A DNA stretch of 64,000 nucleotides from Ligustrum vulgare (Eukaryota > Streptophyta > Magnoliopsida > Lamiales > Oleaceae), in contig OY743172.1 in assembly GCA_963555705.1 (NCBI GenBank), forward strand, positions 27,899,446 through 27,963,445, read 5' to 3'. The position numbers and the translations under genes were made by a program. The notes under the pieces are model-generated. The model made no database searches and was not told the DNA's origin. It saw only the letters and a program-made list of their open reading frames with translations. How positions within the stretch are numbered: position 1 is the stretch's first letter; each line of letters begins with the position of its first letter. Positions 20,395-31,099 of this stretch are shown here, one piece after another.

Positions 20395-21228
20395 TGATAA
20401 GTGTATTTTATACACTTATTTATATGTCTAAATTAGAATAATATATTGTCGTCGTGTTAGAATAAAAGTTACCTAAATTGTTAGTTATTTGTTTACATTG
20501 CAAAAAATATTCCAAATCAAGTGAACGAAGGACTTGAAGCGAATAAAGTCCAAATGAATGATAATTGGAGCTTAAAATATACACTTGGAGAAGTGTGTGA
20601 TGGCAATTAGGACAAGAGAGAAGTTAATTGAAGAAATCAAGAAGTTGGGGACTAAATTGTAGCAATCAAAAGTAGAAGGATTTAATGAATTGTTTTCATA
20701 ATCCGAGAGGTGAGCTAACAATATAGATTGTGGAATAAAATTCGGTAATTGAATGAACAACTTAGAGATATACATTTATTATTATTGCAACCGCTTCATG
20801 AATTCTTGTATTTCATACACCTAATTATTATGATCCGGTGTAGAGATACATGGTTGATTGAATTAGGTAAAATTGATTTCAAATCGAGAGAAATTTCATG
20901 TGTGTAAGTGAATTCGATCAAACACATAAATAGGAATAAAACTTGAATATTGGAATTAAAAGTATTGACTAATGTGAAATCGGATGTCCCAATACTTTTA
21001 AACATCATTTTAGAAAATCCAAATTTGTAATCCTTTTTTTTTTTTTGCTTTTTAGTTAGAATATTTTAGTTTAGATAAATCATTACAATATGTCTGTTCA
21101 AATAAAGCGAGAACTGACGTGTTTCGGTGCTTAATTACAATCATCGTGGGAATGATAAGTCGGACTCGTTTGTCTACTTTATTACTTGATTGCGATATTG
21201 TATACTTACAATTAAAATTACCACATCA
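20395..21228 (+). mobile_element. Solo LTR of a gypsy-type element (A)
   Basis: About 834 bp starting TGATAAGTGTATTTTATACA and ending in ...accacatca, inserted in the hAT coding sequence. The start and the phrase ttgattgcgatattgta near the end resemble LTRs of plant Tat/Athila-type gypsy elements. Flanks read aggag (20,390-20,394) and aagag (21,229-21,233), a target duplication with one change. No internal domain follows, so this is a solo LTR left by recombination. The hAT protein frame lines up on both sides. Confidence 0.6.
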
Positions 21229-21997
21229 AAGAGGTCAAGGGGGTGGATGCGTATTCACTAAGACTGAGTTTAGGGATTGGAGGCATAAAAAGGCTTTGAG
21301 AGATCATGTTGGACTTGTTATTAGTGTTCATAATCAAGATTTCAATAAGTGCACCATGTTGATGAATCAAAAACAAAGTATTTCTTTTGCATTTTCTAGC
21401 CAAATTATTAAGCAACAACAAAGTTGTAGGATGAGATTGACTGTGATCCTAGATTGTATTAGATTCCTCTTATTGCAAAGATTGGCATTACATGGTCATG
21501 ATGAGACAAAAGAGTCACTTAATAGAGTAAATCTAATTGAGCTACTAGAATGGTATGCAACTCGTTGTTAGGAAGTTTTAAATGCGGTGTTTATTAATGC
21601 ACTAAGAAATGACCAAATGATTGCACCAAGCATCCAATAGGATTTGATTAATAGCGTCGTAGAGACAATAAAGGTTATAATGAAAGAGACGGGTAATTAT
21701 TTATTCTCAATAATGGTTGATTAGTCTTGGGATAGCTCTGTAAGAGAACAAATATGACAATGGTTTTGAGGTTTGTGGACAGTAATGGACAAGTTAAGGA
21801 ACGTTTTTGGGGGATTTCTCATACGTTAGATACTTGTGCTCTGTCACTCAAATATGCTATTGATGTAGCATTTTTTAAGCATGGATTGAGCATATCTAGC
21901 ATGAGGGGTCAAGGTTATGATGGGGCAAGCAATATGTTTCAACGGCACGTAGAAATTCTATGATTGGTAAGTTGTTCCTTATTCTTACTACTACTAT
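21229..21997 (+). pseudogene. hAT transposase, DUF4371 and first catalytic region
   Basis: CVFTKTEFRDWRHKKALRDH, VISVHNQDF and RLTVILDCIRFLLLQRLALH, then ELLEWYATRC, follow the DUF4371 pattern of hAT/ZMYM-like proteins (normally G-x-AFTK-x-GF-x-NWK, S-x-H-N and CIRFLLRQGLAFRGHDE). Then LRFVDSNGQVKERFWGISH and SMRGQGYDGASNM, the region around a catalytic Asp of the RNase H fold. Stops at about 21,569, 21,638, 21,721 and 21,961 break the frame. Cut at 21,998 by a second solo LTR. Confidence 0.8.
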
Positions 21998-22688
21998 TGT
22001 TGCGACCTGCTTAAAATGGGTCCAACAAGTCACTGGTAGGGGCCCACGCAAGATCCAATGGATGTCAGCTATGACTATAACCTAGGGCCTTACAGTTTAC
22101 CAACTGTCGAGGTGAAATATCGCCTAGAGTCCCCTGGCCGAACTGGTTTAGCTGAGCCGAGGTGTTCCAATGTATTGCTTCAGAATAGTGATGGGGCAAG
22201 AGGAAGTGTCAGAAAGACGTGACAATCCTAATAGACTGTAGATTGATAAGACATTACCTTTATGGAGGATATGATGAGCGCCCCTCCCCTATTGCAAGTA
22301 GCAATGATTATATCCAAGCAAATGGTTCACCTCTCCCGCGGCTAGGGGTGAAGACACGTGTAAAGCCCAACACGTGTCACCATCTAAGACAGTATATCAT
22401 CCTATAAATAGAACACATTTGCCTATAATAAAAAAGTTGGTAATTCAATACTCTAACTCAATATTTTATTCTCACTCCCTTTTATCTCTTTTACACACTT
22501 ACATTTCCCGCACCTAATTTATATTTACTTAAAATGAGTACTGACTTAGGTATTGAAGTGCAAACGGGAGTCACCTCGGCCCCCTTTGCAAGCTGATTGT
22601 TTGTCCTAGTGCGCAAGTGATCCAAGTGTTCAAGAGGGAGGAGCCGAGACGTATTGATCCAAAGTCCTACTAGATTTTGACGTCAACA
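21998..22688 (+). mobile_element. Solo LTR of a gypsy-type element (B), related to the Tat element LTR
   Basis: 691 bp, TGTTGCGACC...GTCAACA, flanked by a perfect target duplication actat (21,993-21,997 and 22,689-22,693). The 3' third is clearly related to the Tat LTRs at 28,155 and 39,547 (cgggagtcacctcggccccc, aagctgattgtttgtc, ttcaagagggaggag), while the 5' half differs. It keeps a TATA-like cctataaatagaac at about 22,400. A recombination product in the hAT coding sequence. Confidence 0.85.
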
Positions 22689-23798
22689 ACTATGAATTTG
22701 GTGGGTCCATCATGCAAGCGTGTAGATCCTCTTCGAACAAGTTATCATTCCGAGAATATGATGAAGCTTAATGTTGGAGAAGTTTGTAGTGGCACCAATA
22801 AGTTTCACGAAATGAGCTTGGCAAGACCAGGTGATACTAGATGGGGATCGCATCTAGTCACAATTACTCACTTTATTGCTATGTTTAATAATGTCATAAA
22901 TGTTCTTGAAGATATAGCAGATGACGGCACAAATTCATAACAAAGAGCAATTGTCCCAAATCAGATGAAGGGTATGCAAGAGTTTGTGTTTTGTCTCCAC
23001 TTTATGCTTCGAGTTCTTGTCATTGCTAATGATCTTTCACAAGCATTACAGAAAAATGATCAGGATATTCAGAACGCTATGAATCTATTGGACTTGTGCA
23101 AGTATGCATTGTAGAATATGAGGGATAACGATTGGGATGATTTGTTGAATGATGTTATTGAATTTTGTGTTGGTAGACATATAATTGTGTCCAATATGGA
23201 GGATATTGTTGTAATGAGAGGCAAACGTAGGCGTGGAACTCAGCAGGTGACTTATTATCATCGCTTTTATGTTTATTTGTATTGTCAAGTGATACATTCA
23301 ATTTTGCAAGAGTTGAATGATCGTCTTCAAGAGATAACCACTGAGCTCCTTCTTTGCATTTCATGTGTGAATCCAAAACCATCATTTGCAGCTTTTGATA
23401 GGGCTAAATTGCTTTGTCTTGCATAGTTCTATCCTTTAGACTTCACCAGTGAAGACCTCGTATTACTTAAACACCAACTTGACAAATATCTTATTCTTAT
23501 GACAAGGGATAAAGATTTCTTTAACCTCAACAGTATATTTCATGTACCTCAGAAGTTGGTTGAAACAGTAAATTCTTGTTATTTCCCTTTGGTTTATAGG
23601 CTAATCACATTGACATTGATATTACATGTGGCGACTGCAAGTGTTGAAAAAACATTTTCTTCTATGAATCTAATCAAGAGTGACTTGCGCAACAAAATGG
23701 AAGATGATTGGTTGAATGACAGTTTTGTAATTTACACGAAGCGAGGGATTTTGAACTCTTTGAGAATGAGGCAATTTTGCAGTGATTTCAAAGTATGA
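22689..23798 (+). pseudogene. hAT transposase, C-terminal part with dimerisation domain
   Basis: Continues the hAT protein: MNLVGPSCKRVDPLR, then ARPGDTRWGSHLVTI (a conserved D-T-R-W-G-S-H motif), DDLLNDVIEFCVGRHIIVSN, LQELNDRLQEITTELLLCIS, and the C-terminal hAT dimerisation motif LILHVATASVEKTFSSMNLI at about 23,607-23,670. Stops near 22,938, 23,113 and 23,424 separate the frames. hAT transposases cut and paste DNA as multimers through this C-terminal domain. The copy is non-functional. I did not locate convincing terminal inverted repeats, so the element ends are undefined. Confidence 0.85.
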
Positions 23799-23999
23799 GA
23801 CATCGGAGAATGTAATTATTCGAGCTTATATTTAAGGAGCAGTGTTATATCATGTTTTTTTCATACTATTTTTGTTTGTATTGGACTATATTTTCATATT
23901 AAATGACAATTAAGTTTAAAAGCATTTATATGTTGTTTATAGAATTTTGAATATTTTAATTAAATAATATTTCGTTATTGGGACCGTCGGACCATTGAA
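23799..23999. other. AT-rich flank of the hAT relic
   Basis: No gene seen. The hAT 3' end may lie here but no terminal repeat was identified. Confidence 0.4.
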
Positions 24000-24960
24000 G
24001 ATCGTCTCGTAAGTCAACGGTCAAAGACCACTCTAACTCAATCAATCTCCTGAATTCGCTACTGGCTCTAGCAATGGTGGCAGCTTGATCAGTAATAATC
24101 ATTCTGAGGGCCCGATAGGTGGGTATTGCTTCGACAAACTTCGAAAACTGCCAAATAAATTAATTAATCTTTTCATCACCCAACAAGCCACATACAAAAA
24201 AAAAAAAAAAAAAGTAGTTTTCCTATGTTTTTAACTCCAACGGAAGGTCCGAACACCATTGATTAGTTGTTGGTGTTATACGTTGTGTCGAAAATGACAA
24301 CATCTTCGAAGTAAACATAAGAGTTCCTGGACTTGGGATAAGCCCGAAAACAACGAGCAAACACACCATCCTCGTCAGTCTCATAGGTATAGTAGAAGTT
24401 AGGACTCCTTTTCTCTAACTCGAAATGGGCAATAAAGAAAGACCACCCGCATTTATTTCCATTAGTCTGATCTATTGACAACTAGTAATGTTGGCCTGTG
24501 AAAATTTCTTAGCAAACGCTTTTTTCCTTGTAGAAACATGCTTATGTGAGCGTAGTTGGTACACATCTTGCTCGGTGTAGATAGTGCGTGGTTGTGCCCT
24601 TCAACAGAATTGCTTACAACCACAAAAAATTTCTGGTGTTTTAGAATTGTTAACTTCGCGTCACATCCACAATGTGAGTTCCCACAATTTCGTTCACCAG
24701 AACGGACCACCAAGTTTTTAAGTTTCATCTGGTAGGTGTCATCTTTTTAACCCTGTTTGGAGCAAACATACGCCTTACAAATAATCTCATTTGTTTGTGA
24801 ATTCTTTCAGCTACTACAAATACGTATCCTGAACCCCAGCTAATTTCACATACTCGTTATAAAAATTATATGCATCATCAAGCGTTTGAAATTCTTACTC
24901 GAATTTCGGAATTGCACATTCACTTGTGAAATAAATACATTTTCATCCCCTCCCATTCTT
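24000..24960 (-). pseudogene. FAR1/FHY3-related (MULE-type) relic, N-terminal and core part
   Basis: From right to left on the minus strand: a degraded FAR1 DNA-binding domain (FQTLDDAYNFYNEY near 24,865; then CDAKLTILKHQKFFVVVSN and GHNHAL near 24,600), followed by the transposase core ELEKRSPNFYYTYETDEDG, DVVIFDTTYNTN (first catalytic Asp region), FVEAIPTYRALRMIITDQAA (about 24,090-24,150, second region). FAR1-type proteins bind promoters of light-signalling genes in plants and descend from Mutator-like transposases. Stops, a long A-run at about 24,198-24,216 and missing C-terminal half show that this is a relic. A second relic at 945-1500 holds a different part of the same family. Confidence 0.75.
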
Positions 24961-25439
24961 AAAAGTACGAAAAAATAATTAATTTGTGAAATAATTCAAA
25001 CATTGGTATGTGCAAAAAACAAAATTAAACAAAAGTTACGAAATAAACAAATAAAAAAACTAAATAAAGGATGACTTACTAGAAAGTTATCTTTTCATGA
25101 CATTAAAATGGTTGTGACTTGTTAATATTTATTAATTATGATCCTGAATTTAAAAGATAATGGAACAGTGGCATAAGAAAGTCTCATAGTCATCTGTTTA
25201 ATAATTGTTGTACAAGCGTCAAGCGTGACTGCCAGATGTCATTGATAAGTTCATTGTCCATGTTTCCACTTATAAAAATTTATATAAAGGAGATAAATCT
25301 TGATAATTGGATCGCTTTCGATTTTTATTTGTATGTGACCTGAAATCTCTCATATTTTAGCATCTATTTGATAAATCGTTTATAAATATTATTTATAAAT
25401 AATGATGTAAAAATATTTTATTGATTTATTTTTTTGAAA
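24961..25439. other. AT-rich spacer, no gene recognised
   Basis: No convincing frame or known repeat seen. Confidence 0.5.
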
Positions 25440-26405
25440 AGTAAAAATGATGGATTGTAATATTTAATTAATTGAAATTATTGATATCTATTTAAAAAAG
25501 AGAAAAAAATTATCGAATAAAATATTGTCACGTGTGACCGTACAAACAACTTTTACCATCTCAAAATTAAGGCTCCTCAGTGACCACTTTTTACGAACAT
25601 TTTGTTGAGCAATACTAACACTTTTTATTCATTGCTACGACGACGTTGTTAATGAGGTGTAACCCACACCTTGAGGTTCGAACCCACTCTGTTCTGGGTC
25701 ATTGATTCGAGTAATAAATCGCAAAATGTGCCTTCCAGAAGTAAGGGTGGAGGGTGCTGAATGTCTTCACGAGTGGTGGTAACTCCCGCTTGCCACAAGG
25801 TCAATCCATTTTCAGGATTCAAACCTTGCACCCGGTCGCACTGAACGTTTTATTAGTCATCTCACTTGTCACTGAAAGATATGTCCTGGGGCAACGATGT
25901 TGCTAATGATTATGACTTTATATGGATTTATAATTGCGACTTGGCAGCTTCCTATTATGACAAGTAATTGAAATTGTGACATTATATTTTATTTTAAAAA
26001 AATAAAAAAAAGTAATGTTATTTTCACTATTGATGTTAAATATCAGTCTAAATGACATTATATGATAATTATTGACAAATAATATATTCATTTAAATGGT
26101 AGATTGTAATATTTGATTCATCGAAATTATTGAATTTAAAAATTAAAAAAAAAATTGCCCCAATAAAATATTATTACATGACTATTTATACCATTTTAAA
26201 ATTAGGGCCTTCTCGGTGATCACTTTTCATGAACATTTTGTTGAGAAGTGAAGTGTTTTTTCATTGGTACAGCAATGTTGTTAATGATTTTCTTTTGCTT
26301 CTCTTTCTTACGATATATGACTTTAGGTGGATTTATTGCAACTTGGCTGCTTTCTATTATGACAAGTAATTGAAATTGTGACCGTATTTTAAAGAGTGTT
26401 GTTAT
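25440..26405. repeat. Imperfect direct duplication (two copies)
   Basis: Copy 1 (about 25,445-25,985) and copy 2 (about 26,095-26,400) share, in order, gattgtaatatttaattaat-like, cgaataaaatatt, ttaccat...aaaatta, agtgacca/ggtgatca followed by cttttt/cttttc, gaacattttgttgag, gttgttaatga, tatgacttta and attatgacaagtaattgaaa. Copy 1 is longer by about 240 bases inserted at the gttgttaatga word. Confidence 0.7.
25655..25895 (-). mobile_element. SINE-like insertion (candidate)
   Basis: About 240 bases present in copy 1 and absent from copy 2 of the local duplication, bounded by similar words (gttgttaatga and atgttgctaatga), which could be a target duplication. It contains GGTTCGAACCC at about 25,675 and, on the minus strand, caaggtttgaatcctg near 25,815-25,830, both close to the tRNA B-box consensus. 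No clear A-box and no long A tail were found. Confidence 0.35.
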
Positions 26406-26473
26406 TCATTATTGATGTTAAATACAAGTTTTAGGAGATCAAGTGTGTTCCCAAATGGTTAAAGGGTCATCCA

Positions 26474-27127
26474 TTGGAACGCCCCGGATTTCGTAGAGTT
26501 CAGGACGTTATGTCGTCCTTTAAATTTGATTTTATTGTAAAAATAATTAAAAAATGTAAACATCATATTTATTATTTGAAATCTTTGAAACAACATTTTT
26601 GTGAAAGAAATGAATTTATAAAACATCACATCCATTATTAAAAAAAATGTAGCGGAACATAATTCTAACAAATTCATAAAAAACCTTAAATCTTAAGTTT
26701 TAAAGTAAAGTAACGATAAATAATTAAATCGATGACATTTATGAAGCTTGACTTAAAAAGAAAATTAACATTATTTCTGATTTTTCCACCGCTATAACGC
26801 CCCGAGTTCCGATAAACGCGGGAACGCCACTTTTCTAAATTTTGAATAAACTTTATTGCGGAAGAATGACTAAATATTAAATATCACATTTATTGAATAA
26901 AAGTTTAGCGATAATTAAGATGAAATAAAATAATTCGTACAAATTTATTTAAAATGAAAATTCTTGATAAAATGAAATAATTATTTCGAAATTCACAACT
27001 TTCAAAAAAAAATCATATCAATTTATAATTTGCCGACATTGCCCATCACTCGTCACCGTCTCCGAAATTTGCAAAATTTGTTAAAACAACGGGGTGTGCA
27101 TTTCAAAATGAAATACTCAGTAAACTC
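26474..27127 (-). repeat. Left arm of a long inverted repeat (chromovirus LTR)
   Basis: About 650 bp that is the reverse complement of 27,404-28,046 at roughly 93 percent identity by eye. It starts near ggaacgccccggatttcg and ends ctcagtaaactc. It is the 3' portion of a Del/Tekay-type LTR in minus orientation. Confidence 0.85.
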
Positions 27128-27403
27128 AAGTCCAATAATTAATCTACAAGATAATTGGACAAGTAATTATGCAAATAATGTAGTGATATTCTCTTCTTAT
27201 TCATAAGCATCATAAAATGAGTGCAAATGAACATATTCTTGTCTTGTCTCATGCTAGCAAATAAGTTATGACGTGCATAACATAAATTTTCAAATTTATC
27301 TAATACGAGATATTCTTGTCTTTTCTCATGCAATTAATCATATAAAAATCACAAAAATCCACATAAATACGTGCAATTATAGTCTAAATTAATTAGTGGG
27401 AAC
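27128..27403. other. Loop between the inverted arms
   Basis: 276 bp. In minus orientation it resembles the middle of the chromovirus LTR (direct repeats with catgagacaagacaagaatat and catgagaaaagacaagaata), so the left LTR extends further than the right one. Confidence 0.55.
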
Positions 27404-28046
27404 GAGTCTACTGAGTGTTTCATTTTGAAATGCTCACCTCATTGTTTTAACAAATTTTGCAGATTTCGAAAACGGTGGCGAGTGATGGGCAATGGCGGAA
27501 AATTATAAATTGATATGATTTTTTTTTAAAGTCGTGAATTTCGAAATAATTACTTCATTTTATCAAGAATTTTCATTTTAAATAAATTTGTACGAATTAT
27601 TTTATTTCATCTGGATTATCGCTAAACTTTTATTCAATAAATGTGATATTTAATATTTAGTTATTCTTCCGCAATAAAATTTATTCAAAATTTAGAAAAG
27701 TGGCGTTCCCGCGTTTCTCGGAACTCGAGGCGTTACAGCGGTGGAAAAATCAGAAATAATGTTAATTTTCTTTTTAAGTCAAGCTTCATAAATGTCATCA
27801 ATTTAATTATTTATCGTTACTTTACTTTAAAACTTAAGATTTAAGGTTTTTTATGAATTTGTTAGAATTATGTTCCGCTATATTTTTTTTAATAATAGAT
27901 GTGATGTTTTATAAATTCATTTCTTCATAAAAAATGTTGTTTCAAATAATAAATATGATGTTTAAATTTTTTAATTATTTCTACAATAAAATCATATTTA
28001 AAGGACGACATAGTGTCCCGAGCTCTACGGAATTTGGAGCGTTACA
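27404..28046 (+). repeat. Right arm of the inverted repeat: truncated 5' LTR of an old chromovirus
   Basis: The LTR portion begins gagtctactgagtgtttcat, a phrase also found at 44,505 in the 2.5-kb LTR, and ends gcgttaca at 28,046. A Met-tRNA primer site follows. A second LTR-like end (ctcgaggcgttaca, about 27,723-27,736) lies within the arm, so the arm may itself be composite. Confidence 0.75.
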
Positions 28047-28049
28047 GCA

Positions 28050-28061
28050 TGGTATCAGAGC
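28050..28061 (+). promoter_or_regulatory. Primer-binding site of the outer chromovirus
   Basis: TGGTATCAGAGC, a perfect Met-tRNA complement, three bases after the LTR end. The leader that follows is cut at 28,154 by the Tat element. Confidence 0.85.
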
Positions 28062-28154
28062 GAGTCTACATTTCTGTAGACTTGCAAATTTTGAAAAGAG
28101 AATTTTTTTAAAAATAATAATAAATAATGTCTTGACGACTTTTGTCACCGTCAT

Positions 28155-28839
28155 TGTTGAGATCGTATCAAAAAATGTGGCACATTGGGCCACCAGTGAA
28201 GGCCCAATGAGGGTCCACGAACTTTAGCCCATGATTAGAAGTTCAAGATATTCCCATGGGCCAATGGCCGAGGTGGAAAAGCACACGAGCTCCTCTGGCC
28301 GAGCTGGTTTGTGTTCAGCAGAGGCGCTTTATGCTTAGCCGAGGTGCTTACGGTAGAGCCTCGAATGTAAGGATGGGACAAAGGATGAAGTCAAAGATGT
28401 GACGCTTCCTTTACCAAGATGTGACGGGCGCTCATCCCCTACGAAATGTAGCAATGATTACGGTCAAAAAGCAAGGTTGTCCCCTTCAAGAGCTAAGGTG
28501 GATACACGTGTAAAAGTCAGTCATGTGTCACAATCCAGGGCAACAAATCCTTCTATAAATAGAGCACACTTGCCTCGAAGGAAAGGGTTAGCAATTTCAT
28601 ACTCTTAACTAAATATATTTCTCTCACTCCCTTTTCTCTCTTTTACGCACTTATATTTCCCGCACTCAAATTTATTTGTTGAGGATGGACGCTGACTTTG
28701 GCATTTGAGTTCAAACGGGAGCCACCTCGGCCCCCTTTGCAAGCTGATTGTTTGTCACAGTGCGCAGGAGATCCACGTGTTCAAGAGGGAGGAGCTGAGA
28801 CGTGTTGGTCCAAGGTCTAGCTGGATTTTGTGGTCAACA
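28155..28839 (+). repeat. Tat 5' LTR
   Basis: Starts TGTTGAGATCG, ends GTGGTCAACA. TATA-like tctataaatagagca at about 28,551. About 42 differences from the 3' LTR by eye. Confidence 0.93.
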
Positions 28840-28842
28840 TTT

Positions 28843-28860
28843 TGGCGCCGTCTGTGGGAA
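28843..28860 (+). promoter_or_regulatory. Tat primer-binding site
   Basis: TGGCGCCGTCTGTGGGAA, four bases past the LTR; this form is common in Tat-type elements and differs from the Met-tRNA site of the neighbouring elements. Confidence 0.85.
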
Positions 28861-28959
28861 ACCATACTACTAACCACGAAAACGCATGTTGAAAAGCCAT
28901 ACATAGAAAGGAAGTCCTGAAAAAGGACGTGTAACCTCTTACAAAAGAGCGGAGAATTG

Positions 28960-29245
28960 TAAGGACTTTGAAATATAAGTTTGGTACCCTTGAAAAAAGC
29001 GTAAAGCTTTGAAATATAAGTATAGTACCCTTGAAAAAGGCGTAAAGCTTTGAAATATAAGTATAGTACCCTTGAAAAAAGCGTAAAGCTTTGAAATATA
29101 AGTATAGTACCCTTGAAAAAGGCGTAAAGCTTTGAAATATAAGTTTAGTACCTTGAAAAAGGCGTAAAGTTTTGAAATATAAGTTTAGTACCCTTGAAAA
29201 AGGCGTAAAGTTTTGAAATATAAGTTTAACAACCTTGAAAAAGGC
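28960..29245 (+). repeat. Tandem array of about seven 41-bp units in the Tat leader
   Basis: The unit reads roughly tttgaaatataagtatagta followed by cccttgaaaaaggcgtaaagc. Variation is confined to a few positions (tat/ttt, aaaaag/aaaagg, gctttg/gttttg). There is no unique spacer between units, so it is not a CRISPR array. It sits between the primer site and gag. Confidence 0.9.
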
Positions 29246-29313
29246 TCGGAGCATTGAGATAAAAGTCCATCTATCCTTGAAAGATAAACTAAAACCAAGA
29301 AATTTCTCTAAAT

Positions 29314-31080
29314 ATGAACGAAAGCGATGGTGATATTAACCCCCGTAGGGGAAGAAATGGCCAGCACAGCGAGGAGGAGGTTCCTCAAGGACCTCATGAG
29401 AACACCAATGAGGGAGTAGCACAACCTAACCCACCACGCCGGCACCGTAATCGCCGCATGTTGCGAGACATGACTCGCATGGCGGCCCAAATGCTAGATA
29501 TGCAGAAGCAGGAGATAGAACAGACTGCTGCGATGAATGCCTACATGGCTAGAGGGTATGTTGTGAACGAGCCCATGATGCATCCGCAATGCCCACAGCC
29601 ACATTACTCACCATCTGATGCGGCCAATGCCTCATATTATTATCAAGATCCACAGGCATATACCGAGGTGGAATCCGAGCCCTTCTACGAGGAAAGCTCG
29701 GAGCATGAAGCACATGGAGAACAAGACCAACTCCCAGCTAGACACAGGGAGGCTTCGCCCGCAAAATCTGGCAGTGTCTTCAGCCGGATAGGAGGGTTAT
29801 TCAGAGGCAAGCTAGGGGGCAAACTGATCAAGGTCGGCACAATGCAGCTGTGCCTAGAAATAGGCGGGAGCAACGCGCTGAAGAAGCCTTGTTGCAGAGT
29901 CAAATGCATAGGGACCAACATGGTACGGGAGCAGAAAGGTTGGCCCCCATGCATGAGCCTAGGAATAGGCAGGAAAGGAGAGCCGAAGCGGTTCGGACCA
30001 AATCTCGTAACGAGTTACCGACCCATGAAAGGCCAAAATACAGCCGTGTTTCGCCACCACAAAGGCAAGAGTACGCTCCGCCGCCCTACGACCAATACCA
30101 TGACCCAATGTATTCCGGTCACGACGAGAACAGTGAACTACCCTCATATGAGCTGGATGACGAAGAGGAAATAAGTCCCTTCATGGAGGGCATCCGTAGG
30201 TGCCAAGTGCCTCATGACTTCGGAATGCTAGAAATAGCCAAATATTTTGGTCGAGGTGACCCTGACGATCACCTGTTAAATTATCGCGCTAGCATGGAAA
30301 TAGCCGAAGCCACTCCAGCACCGAAATTCAATGCCTTTGCTTTAACCCTTGAGGGAAGTGCGATACGATGGTACAAAAAACTCTCTCCTGGTAGCATCCA
30401 TAGTTGGAGAGATCTGAAAACGGCCTTTAAAAATGGCTTTGTTTACTCCAGGCCTGGCCAGCTCCCACTCCAACGCCTTCAGGATCTAAGGCAAGGAAGG
30501 GATGAATCTCTGAAAAGTTACCTAGCTCGGTTTACTGAAGAGATGCACATTTGTGAAAATATCACCGAGGCGGAGATGTTTTCCGCTTTGAAAGGAGGGC
30601 TAGATATGACGAGCATGTTTTGGAGGGATGTCAGAAGCAGGAAACCAAGGGATTACAATGCCCTAGTAGACCTGATGAAGGAGGAGATTGTATCAGAAGA
30701 AATGGCTAGGGCCAGATAAACCCACCCCCAAGGGAGATAAAATCTTGGGTATTCTAATGAAGCAAACCTCCAGAAAGGAGGAAGTAAGGATAGGATCGGC
30801 AGTAACCGAGGTGGAGCGCCGCGTCCGTTTTCAAGGACAGGGTCTAGCTATGCCGCATAAATCACGGAAGCTATCCCTCACTTGCACTCCAACACTCCTT
30901 CCCAGAATCCTCCCACGGCTGAAGGAAGGATGGAAAGTAGCCGGAGTGGAAAACAACCCATGATTGGGGCTTACTGCGCCTACCACAGATATTACGGTCA
31001 TGCAACAGAAGATTGCAGGGAAATTCACATGTTAGCTAACCAAAAGGCGCAGGGAAGAAGGAGAAGCGATTTCTCCCTCG
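29314..31080 (+). pseudogene. Tat gag
   Basis: ATG at 29,314. A disordered N-terminus (NPPRRHRNRRML, then SSEHEAHGEQDQ) shifts frame near 29,800-29,830 into the frame open to 30,719. That frame contains the gag capsid core: FGMLEIAKYFGRGDPDDHL, LEGSAIRWYKKLSPGSIHSW, LQRLQDLRQGRDESLKSYL. After a stop at 30,717 further frames lead to a zinc-binding segment YCAYHRYYGHATEDC near 30,975-31,020. Gag forms the particle in which reverse transcription takes place. At least two frameshifts and stops make it non-functional. Confidence 0.85.
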
Positions 31081-31099
31081 ATACGGGGAGAACTCAAAA

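Noticed and set aside
28960..29245. CRISPR-like regular repeats
   Set aside because: Units are contiguous with no unique spacers, and this is a plant genome.
28817..29254. 145-codon minus-strand frame with repeated FFQG-like words
   Set aside because: Produced by the 41-bp tandem array in the Tat leader, which has few stops in that frame.
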